The position numbers and the translations under genes were made by a program. From Gardnerella greenwoodii 00703Dmash (lineage in GTDB: Bacteria; Actinomycetota; Actinomycetes; Actinomycetales; Bifidobacteriaceae), in the NCBI RefSeq assembly GCF_000263635.1, contig NZ_ADEV01000008.1, positions 1 through 64,000 of the forward strand: a stretch of 64,000 nucleotides of DNA. The letters run 5' to 3'. This document shows positions 58,581 to 64,000 of this stretch, one piece after another. Position 1 is the stretch's first letter, and each line of letters opens with the position of its first letter. The notes beneath the pieces are model-generated. The model saw nothing but the letters and a program-made list of their open reading frames with translations. It searched no databases and was not told the DNA's origin.

Positions 58581-59186
58581 TTATAGTAACACCTCAAGAT
58601 ACTTGCGAACAACATTGTTTACTCTAAAAAGTTTCGCATATTCCATCAACAAATTAAGATCTTTGTCTGGTCGAGCAATATAGGATTTCAAGATTGTATT
58701 AAATTCCTGAATCTCAATTAAATTTCTGCTTCTAAACGCGTCGCAAACACTTCTTTCAAGATTATACATTGGTACTTTATTGCCAAGATTATCCGTGACT
58801 AAAATCTTCCCAACTTCAAGCAATTCCTTTTTTACGCTATAAACTTTTACATTGCACGACGCTTTCAGTCGGTGAGCATTAAAACCACTATAAACAGTAA
58901 TAGCGTGAGTAATTGGCTCCATATCAACTAATCCATGATAAAAGAAGGCTTCGTCGTGAGAAAAAACAGCGGATGGTGAACGCTTATGAATAAGAAGCAA
59001 CTCATCTACCCACGAGTCTTTCGACGCGTATATTCCACCGCTTAACTGTTCTAGTTCATTATCTTTAACAAATTTATAAAACTTATATTTTGACAGTCCG
59101 CAAGATTTCGCTTCTTTTAAAGTAATCATATTGCTGCTATTAGCATTTAATAATGTAGCGATAACACTCACCGTCCTTTCGTGCAT
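58581..59186 (-). CDS. AbiEi-family antitoxin, orphaned
   Basis: This resembles AbiEi antitoxins of type IV toxin-antitoxin (abortive infection) systems: an N-terminal winged HTH (about 15-55, MITLKEAKSCGLSKYKFYKFVKDNELEQLSGGIYA) and a C-terminal part with SPSAVFSHDEAFFYHGL and NLERSVCDAFRSR. AbiEi represses its own promoter and counteracts AbiEii. The 201 residues are normal, so the gene seems intact while the toxin is not. TACAAT at 59194-59189 would put transcription start past the first ATG, so the GTG at 59171 with GAAAGG before it may be the true start. Confidence 0.82.
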   Translation of the reverse strand: MHERTVSVIATLLNANSSNMITLKEAKSCGLSKYKFYKFVKDNELEQLSGGIYASKDSWVDELLLIHKRSPSAVFSHDEAFFYHGLVDMEPITHAITVYSGFNAHRLKASCNVKVYSVKKELLEVGKILVTDNLGNKVPMYNLERSVCDAFRSRNLIEIQEFNTILKSYIARPDKDLNLLMEYAKLFRVNNVVRKYLEVLL

Positions 59187-59188
59187 AT

Positions 59189-59240
59189 ATTGTAACTTAT
59201 ATTAGCACGATTGGATGAATTATATTAAATTTTAATATAA
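59189..59240 (-). promoter_or_regulatory. Promoter and candidate operator of the antitoxin gene
   Basis: A -10 hexamer TACAAT lies at 59194-59189. About 26 bp farther upstream is a perfect inverted repeat, TTATATTAAA / TTTAATATAA (59220-59240, one-base spacer). AbiEi proteins are known to bind inverted repeats in their promoter; this is the obvious site here. Confidence 0.5.
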
Positions 59241-59378
59241 AGATTACGCTAATAGGATTCTGTGATTACTGCGCAACAATACTTAATGACACATTCACGC
59301 TGATTTCACACATTATATCAGCATAAACGTATCAAATACGCAAACAAATTGTAAAGTGCAAATAGCCAAACCACAAAG

Positions 59379-59488
59379 TAGCCAAACAGAGAAACTAACG
59401 CAGTCTACAATCTGCGTCAGTACCCCAAAGTAGCCGATCAATGCAAATTCGCAACGAGTCTCCCTAAATAGCCCAACAGAGAAACTAA
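59379..59488. repeat. Direct repeats around dispersed repeat copy 2
   Basis: TAGCC(A/C)AACAGAGAAACTAA occurs at 59379-59398 and 59469-59488, 90 bp apart. Between them lies copy 2 of the dispersed core (59428-59448). No gene that I can support lies in 59241-59777; the stretch is entirely repeats and hairpins. Confidence 0.65.
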
Positions 59489-59536
59489 GCAGCGCGAGGA
59501 TCTGCCTGAGCACTGCGATTTAGCGTGCGAAGGCAA

Positions 59537-59695
59537 CTCGGAGCGCCGAGCTTGCTCAGGGTTGAAAGCACAGTGTGCTTTCAACGCAAGCGAGGTCTGC
59601 CTTCGTCAGAAAAGACGAAGGCAGAGCAGATTCGCGCTTTTCCTCACGGCTTAGCCGCTCGGCTGATTTGGCATGTGAAGCACACCGTGCTTCAC
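59537..59695. repeat. Cluster of perfect hairpins, possible structured RNA
   Basis: In 160 bp: CTCGG-AGCG-CCGAG (59537-59550); an 11-bp perfect stem GTTGAAAGCAC / GTGCTTTCAAC with a 3-nt loop (59561-59585); CTGCCTTCGTC / GACGAAGGCAG with a 6-nt loop (59597-59624); CGGCT-T-AGCCG (59647-59657); GTGAAGCAC-ACC-GTGCTTCAC (59675-59695). The stretch is more GC-rich than its surroundings and has no coding frame. It could be a small RNA or a row of mobile palindromes. Confidence 0.55.
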
Positions 59696-59737
59696 AATTG
59701 AGCCAAACATCACAGAACAACACTTAGGCGTGTAGCA

Positions 59738-59763
59738 AAATCACCGCCTGGTGTCGGTGATTT
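59738..59763 (-). terminator. Terminator of the paralogous membrane-protein pair
   Basis: AAATCACCG (59738-59746) pairs with CGGTGATTT (59755-59763). On the minus strand it stands 15 bp after the stop of the 394-residue protein and ends in TTTTGCT. Confidence 0.7.
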
Positions 59764-59777
59764 ATAAGCCAAAGGCG

Positions 59778-60962
59778 CTAATATTCAATTTTTATGCCAA
59801 ACTTTTTTGCTACTTCAAATAATTCAACCTTACCCGTTCTCTCGTCAGGCATAGCGCTGAGCGGTCGATCGATATTATGAATTACTACACGAAATGGCAA
59901 AATACGTTTGTTGTTGTCACGCAATAAAACTGCATGTCGAACTGCGGTGTATGGATCAACCATTGTGTTATCATCCTTATTGATGTGTCCAGAGTCCGGA
60001 GAATTAAGCGTGTCAATAAATAAATCAAATTTATTCGGGTTGTCTTTTGACGGTAAAACTACTTGCGTAAGATTTAGAAATGCGCCATCCGGTCTTGAGG
60101 CATACGCACTGCCAGAAGCACCACCGGACTCTACTGTTACAAACCGAAGACCCTGATTATACATCATATATCTCGCTACGCTCATTAGGCTATCATGATG
60201 CGCAGCATCGCGAAATTGCACCTCCTTGCCTTCTTTGTCAACATACGTGAATCGCATAGCAGTAGGCTTCCATATGGTAAACGGCGAAACCTTAAATGTG
60301 CCATCACCGTTTGCAATACATACTGGATTGGAACTTTCCTCCTGCCTTTGCAATAGATCAAAATAATCAGCCTGTCCCTTCGTACTATATTTATGGTTGG
60401 TGAATATATCATCGTAAATTTTATCGCCATTGCCATCGCCATCTTGTGATCTGATTTCCGACAGCTTTTTGCAATAGAAGTAGTGAAGTTCAGCAAATTT
60501 TTGCTCGTCAGCCTCATTATTAATAGCTCTGTTCTTAAAAATTGGCCCAACTTGCTCGCCCGTTTCTTCTGCGGATTCTATCACAGAAGGCATACTGTCA
60601 TATTCTTCTGGTATATTAAGGTCTCGCTCAAAGCCGTTTTGATCCAACTCATCCTTTTCGGTTTCTGGGTCATATGGACGCAGCCCAAGCCCCTTACCTT
60701 CTAAATCTTTGCGCGACCAAGTAGAATAATCGCCACGCGGCTTATTGTCGGCCTTATTTTTGTTGTGATTCTGCATCAGATGGCTAACATTATTTACTAC
60801 ACCACCAACAAACTCACGCGGCCCCTTAAACTTAGTAAATCCAACTATCACCACAACACACACAATGCCAACCATAATTAAGGCATTAATCAATTCCTGC
60901 TGCTTTTGCAATTGCTTCTTGTTTTGCGGATTATTATTATTGTCACTTGGTGCATATTCCAT
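59778..60962 (-). CDS. Membrane-anchored protein of unknown function (paralog A)
   Basis: The 394-residue protein has a short Asn/Gln-rich head (about 1-24, DNNNNPQNKKQLQKQQ), one membrane helix (about 26-44, ALIMVGIVCVVVIVGF) and an extracytoplasmic domain of about 340 residues. Its second half is homologous by eye to the upstream gene: HHDSLMSVARYMMYNQG / HYDSLLSVARWMLYDQG, VVLPSKDNPNKFDLFI / IVLPSQDDQDKFDVFV, ILPFRVVIHNIDRPLSA / ILPFRAILHNVDRPLRA, KKFGI / HKFGI. It ends where the paralog continues another 150 residues. AGAGG stands 6 nt before ATG 60962. Family not recognised. Confidence 0.7.
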   Translation of the reverse strand: MEYAPSDNNNNPQNKKQLQKQQELINALIMVGIVCVVVIVGFTKFKGPREFVGGVVNNVSHLMQNHNKNKADNKPRGDYSTWSRKDLEGKGLGLRPYDPETEKDELDQNGFERDLNIPEEYDSMPSVIESAEETGEQVGPIFKNRAINNEADEQKFAELHYFYCKKLSEIRSQDGDGNGDKIYDDIFTNHKYSTKGQADYFDLLQRQEESSNPVCIANGDGTFKVSPFTIWKPTAMRFTYVDKEGKEVQFRDAAHHDSLMSVARYMMYNQGLRFVTVESGGASGSAYASRPDGAFLNLTQVVLPSKDNPNKFDLFIDTLNSPDSGHINKDDNTMVDPYTAVRHAVLLRDNNKRILPFRVVIHNIDRPLSAMPDERTGKVELFEVAKKFGIKIEY

Positions 60963-61095
60963 CGAAAGCCTCTTTGCTAATTACCAAACGCTGCACGGTC
61001 TAATTTTACAAACTCGTCGTAATTAGACATTCCTTTATTGTAATAAATACCTTTATTCGGGTCAGAATACCACTTACGACTAGTCGGCGCTGCCT

Positions 61096-62622
61096 TTAGC
61101 ATAAATGCTCGATACCGCGCCACGTCGTCACCGTTTTTTCTCCGTGAGCAGTAATACCGTTAAGATAAACCGGCAAGCTTCCACTTCCCACGTATTGATC
61201 GTAGTGTGGCAACATTCTCACATCACCACGGTGTATAAATGGGCCATATCCCACGCCCTTGATTTCATTGTCAACGAACATGTTGCTGCTTACCATAAGA
61301 CTAAAGCTGGTGCCAACAATTTTACTAATCCTATAGTCGTCAATACCAAACTTATGCACGACACGCGTTAGCTCATTATCCTTGGCGCGCAACGGGCGGT
61401 CGACATTGTGCAAAATAGCGCGGAACGGCAGAATGCCGGTCTCCTTGTTGCTTTGGCGGAGCACTGAGGCGTAAAGCGCGTAATCATTCGTGCCACTAAA
61501 GTCCGCCACAGTATAAGTTGAGTCACTTGTCAATACTCGATTGAAATAGATGTCATCCAACACGCCAACAAACACGTCAAACTTATCCTGGTCGTCTTGT
61601 GACGGCAAGACGATTTGCACGGCCTCTACATAGCCACGATCATCCAGACGGCAGGTACCCCAAACACCAGCCGGACTTACGGCGACATCGTAAAATCCCT
61701 GGTCATATAGCATCCACCGTGCTACGCTCAGCAAACTATCGTAGTGAGCAGATTTATCAAGCTCAATACTGTTGCCGTTTTCGTCTACATACGGCACATT
61801 GAGTTCTTCTGCCTTACTTTGGTACATATCGGCATACCCCACAGAACCCGGGTGACGGTCGTTATACGTGGTACTAAAGGAATAACCAATATGCGGCATA
61901 AAGCTAACGCGGTCAGTATACATAGCGTTGCGCGTGTTCGTCTTAAGGTCGCCACCAACAACAGACTTCAACCGTTCAAAATACTGCTGCTGCGCGGCAG
62001 TTAGTTTAGGTAGTTTGATGTTATTGGGATTACCTTGACGATTTAAATTGTAGTAGGTTTCTATATTGTCATCGTCGGTCGCACTATTAGAAACTTCACC
62101 GCGAATCACCTTGCCAATTTGGCCCTTCTTGGCAGCCGAATCGATTTGGTAACGCGCATTATTGAAGTTATAAAATCTATCGTGGTCATTGACTGGAGCA
62201 CTTGCGTCCATTCCAACATCATTTTGCTTACCAGCAGCAGCAGTATGCCCCGGATCACCAACCAACTCACTGCCCGTCTTGTACCAGTTCTGGTCGTAGA
62301 TCTGGTCAAGTGGCAAGGCGGAGTAATCAGCTGGTCCTCCTGCGTCAACTGCTTCAGGGCTCGCATGACGCTTTGGCTCCGTATTCACATCTGTGCTTGA
62401 ACTCTTATGAGAGTCGGACTGCGAACTGGCAGTAGCAGATTGCTTACCATTATCATGTTTTTTAGGAACACATAAAGCCACTACTACGCACAATAATATT
62501 GCTACACAAACTACTGCTGCAATAATTTTGTTTCGTTTGGTTAATAAACTTTTAATATCAATATTCCAAGAATTTGCTTTAGCTGAAGTCGAATCCGACG
62601 AATATGAACTGTCCTCGTTCAT
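61096..62622 (-). CDS. Paralog B main fragment: membrane-anchored protein of unknown function
   Basis: This is the longest intact frame of the broken gene (508 residues from ATG 62622). It has a Ser-rich head, one membrane helix (about 33-53, IIAAVVCVAILLCVVVALCV) and a Ser/Thr/Asp linker (to about 100). The extracytoplasmic domain that follows shares with paralog A the DSLLSVARWMLYDQG, IVLPSQDDQDKFDVFVG and FRAILHNVDRPL motifs. Its last nine residues (WRGIEHLC and before) are out-of-frame relative to the natural C-terminus. There is no SD before ATG 62622, so independent translation is doubtful unless the stop upstream is read through. Function unknown. Confidence 0.65.
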   Translation of the reverse strand: MNEDSSYSSDSTSAKANSWNIDIKSLLTKRNKIIAAVVCVAILLCVVVALCVPKKHDNGKQSATASSQSDSHKSSSTDVNTEPKRHASPEAVDAGGPADYSALPLDQIYDQNWYKTGSELVGDPGHTAAAGKQNDVGMDASAPVNDHDRFYNFNNARYQIDSAAKKGQIGKVIRGEVSNSATDDDNIETYYNLNRQGNPNNIKLPKLTAAQQQYFERLKSVVGGDLKTNTRNAMYTDRVSFMPHIGYSFSTTYNDRHPGSVGYADMYQSKAEELNVPYVDENGNSIELDKSAHYDSLLSVARWMLYDQGFYDVAVSPAGVWGTCRLDDRGYVEAVQIVLPSQDDQDKFDVFVGVLDDIYFNRVLTSDSTYTVADFSGTNDYALYASVLRQSNKETGILPFRAILHNVDRPLRAKDNELTRVVHKFGIDDYRISKIVGTSFSLMVSSNMFVDNEIKGVGYGPFIHRGDVRMLPHYDQYVGSGSLPVYLNGITAHGEKTVTTWRGIEHLC

Positions 62623-62730
62623 TGCATTATATGGAGCATACTGTTTTACATAATCGGAAGAATACGAACCCGTGCCATTCGAATTTACAGTATAATTGTC
62701 TGGATATTGAGCCGAAAAATTATTGGCATT

Positions 62731-63060
62731 TTAATCATACTGATTATTCACATATTCTTGATTATTATAATATTGCGAATTTTGATATTGATTAGGATAT
62801 TGTCCATACCAGTTTTGATTCTGAGCATACTGAGATTGCTGATACTGGTTCTGTTGATACTGCTGATTCTGCAATGGCTGATTCTGCTGACACTGGTCAT
62901 TGGCATTGCTACTATTAACGTTATTATTCGCACTATTATTTACAGCAGACGATTTACCTTGATTAGATAAGCCATTATCATTGTGCGAGATTGACTGATT
63001 CTGATTACTCAAGTTATAGTTACTCTGGTCATTCGAGTCATGCTGATTAAACTGTTCCAT
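62731..63060 (-). CDS. Paralog B head fragment: Q/N/Y-rich prion-like segment
   Basis: A 109-residue frame from ATG 63060, with AAAAGG 5 nt before it. It is composed almost only of Gln, Asn, Tyr and Ser (NQNQSISHNDNG, QYQQNQYQQSQYAQNQNWYG), with no predicted fold. It is in the same frame as paralog B's main fragment and separated from it by a single TAA followed by 36 codons. Composition is close to the head of the TM2 protein at 3.7-4.2 kb. It may still be expressed as a small peptide, but most likely is the severed N-terminus. Confidence 0.55.
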   Translation of the reverse strand: MEQFNQHDSNDQSNYNLSNQNQSISHNDNGLSNQGKSSAVNNSANNNVNSSNANDQCQQNQPLQNQQYQQNQYQQSQYAQNQNWYGQYPNQYQNSQYYNNQEYVNNQYD

Positions 63061-63225
63061 ATATGCCTTTTCTCTAACTCTATACAATCTAGACTACACA
63101 AAATCATTAGATAAAAATAGGTTTTATATAAAATCTATTCTGCTAAATTTTAAAGTAAAGAAAGCACTACAAGCAACAACGCAATTCCTTAAAATGTAAC
63201 GCAAAAGCAGGTTGCATTGCTGAGA

Positions 63226-63264
63226 AAGTAGCCAATCGATGCAAATTTGCACTTAATGGCTACT
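63226..63264 (+). repeat. Dispersed palindromic repeat, copy 3 (most complete)
   Basis: AGTAGCCA at 63227-63234 is mirrored by TGGCTACT at 63257-63264, and the centre TGCAAATTTGCA (63240-63251) is a perfect palindrome, so the whole can form a cruciform or long hairpin. It stands between the ABC exporter gene and the paralog B gene. The rest of 63061-63330 is AT-rich without a gene and must hold the promoter of the paralog unit. Confidence 0.7.
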
Positions 63265-63330
63265 AACACTGGCTCAGAATCGCTTGCGCTAAATTGCACA
63301 GCGCATTGAAAGCAAACCAGCTCCACATCC

Positions 63331-64000
63331 TCACATAGACACAGTGTAAAGCGAGTAGAAGTAAGCCTTCTGATTCATAAGATCCTCAAAGCTTCCGCGC
63401 TCAATAAGCTCGCCGCTTTTCATAACAAGAATCTCATCATATTGCTTAAGAGAATTAGCATCCAAGCGGTGAGTTACCACGAGTCGAAGAATCCTTTGCA
63501 AATCCAAGATAGACTGCGTTACATTCGCGCTAGTCTCGTTATCTAGCGCGCTCGTTGCCTCATCAACCAGCAGAATCTCGGACTTTTTAAGCAAGCTTCG
63601 CGCAATAGCAATACGCTGCTTTTCGCCGCCAGAAAGATGACTACCGTTCTCGCCGCACTGATAATCCTTGCCTTTAGCAGCAATCAAATCATCCAAACCA
63701 GCCAAGTGAATCACGCTATCCACTTCCGCATCCGGGAACGGCTTAAAAAGCGTAATATTGTCTAAAATCGAAGCATCAAACATAAACACAGACTGCTGCA
63801 TAAGAGTAGTCTTATCGTAAAGCGAACTCTTGCTCACATTGCTAAGCTCATGATTATTCAGCTGCACACTACCTTCATAATCCTTGTAGTAGCCCATAAG
63901 CAGATTGATTAAACTACTCTTACCAGCACCAGAAGGTCCTACTATCGCATAAGATTTTCCAGCTTGCAAAGTTAGACTTACGTTTTTCAAGACTTTATGA
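63331..64000 (-). CDS. ABC exporter, C-terminal ATPase domain (partial)
   Basis: The frame is open to the window edge, so the N-terminal part, presumably the six-helix permease domain, lies outside. Visible are Walker A GPSGAGKSS, Q-loop MQQSVFMFD, signature LSGGEKQRIAIARSLL, Walker B ILLVDEATSALD and the H-loop VTHRL. The residues before the ATPase (HKVLKNVSLTLQAGKSYA) continue upstream, so the TTG at 63990 is not the start. Lipid, peptide or drug export is possible; the cargo cannot be told. The stop is at 63331, with the repeat element 67 bp beyond. Confidence 0.92.
   Translation of the reverse strand, partial: HKVLKNVSLTLQAGKSYAIVGPSGAGKSSLINLLMGYYKDYEGSVQLNNHELSNVSKSSLYDKTTLMQQSVFMFDASILDNITLFKPFPDAEVDSVIHLAGLDDLIAAKGKDYQCGENGSHLSGGEKQRIAIARSLLKKSEILLVDEATSALDNETSANVTQSILDLQRILRLVVTHRLDANSLKQYDEILVMKSGELIERGSFEDLMNQKAYFYSLYTVSM

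Larger units (their letters stand above)
60977..63060 (-). pseudogene. Ancestral full-length paralog B, split by a stop and a frameshift
   Basis: Read as one gene it starts at ATG 63060 (AAAAGG upstream). It runs through a Q/N/Y-rich head to an in-frame TAA at 62731-62733, continues in the same frame without another stop (NANNFSAQYPDNYTVNS) into the membrane helix and main domain, and loses frame at a run of six A (plus-strand T6, 61134-61139). With one more A, or a -1 slip, the frame continues GDDVARYRAFMLKAAPTS...KWYSDPNKGIYYNKG...LDRAAFGN to a TAG at 60977, 14 bp before paralog A's ATG, a normal operon spacing. Both lesions would need confirming in reads. Confidence 0.7.

Noticed and set aside
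59313-59513. 66-codon minus-strand frame with FSVWLLCGLAICTLQF-like hydrophobic stretch
   Set aside because: It is composed of the direct repeats (translated GGCTACTTTG units), has no SD and no family resemblance.
62707-62970. Ile/Leu-only 87-codon plus-strand frame opposite the Q/N/Y head
   Set aside because: It is the antisense of AAT/CAA/TAT-rich codons, which necessarily gives a hydrophobic shadow.
63226-63264. CRISPR repeat
   Set aside because: Only three widely and irregularly spaced copies, no spacers of constant size and no cas genes.

Overview
The window looks like a low-GC member of the Bifidobacteriaceae, most likely Gardnerella. The actinobacterial markers are WhiB1, CarD, a PdtaS-type kinase, HelD, the lexA / LysM / nrdR neighbourhood, a DUF5719 / large GT2 cell-envelope cluster and two LytR-CpsA-Psr proteins. 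The DNA is AT-rich (roughly 40% GC by eye). The genus is inferred from remembered gene content and was not tested by any search. I saw no rRNA, tRNA, CRISPR array or insertion sequence.

Layout. 1-411: C-terminal end of a sortase-anchored surface protein. 0.8-6.9 kb: a minus-strand housekeeping block (uvrB-coaE, TM2 protein, rpsA, folD). 7-15 kb: an orphan TroA-like metal-binding lipoprotein, carD, glgB, a response regulator/histidine kinase pair, comF and a phosphomannomutase-like HAD protein. 15-27.5 kb: a cell-envelope and regulation cluster with a degenerate zincin, DUF5719 protein, giant GT2 membrane protein, two LCP proteins, an FtsK/EssC-like ATPase, whiB1 and pdtaS. 27.6-40.4 kb: ldh, hflX, an RsmC-like methyltransferase, hrpA, an MFS transporter with a nucleoside hydrolase, and helD. 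40.4-49 kb: the SOS locus (nrdR, LysM protein, lexA with several candidate SOS boxes), greA, FKBP, sdaA, a P-type ATPase with a lipoprotein, and pcp. 49-58.4 kb: NADH oxidase, an orphan 4-hydroxybutyrate dehydrogenase, a lipoprotein, a YhgE/Pip protein with a degenerate ABC ATPase, and a YuiF-like antiporter. 58.4-64 kb: an accessory-looking region with an AbiEi antitoxin whose toxin is reduced to a fragment, dispersed palindromic repeats, a cluster of hairpins, a tandem pair of unrecognised membrane-anchored proteins, and the end of an ABC exporter.

The most interesting stretch is 58.4-63.3 kb. The larger of the two paralogous proteins is one ancestral gene broken twice: an in-frame TAA separates its Q/N/Y-rich head from its transmembrane segment, and a run of six A needs one more A (or a -1 slip) to read the true C-terminus. 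Next to it, a 93-bp remnant of an AbiEii toxin abuts one of three copies of a palindromic repeat. Other oddities are family members that have lost catalytic or binding residues (zincin, TroA-like lipoprotein, ABC ATPase) and several genes whose -10-like element lies 6-7 nt before the start codon, which suggests leaderless mRNAs.
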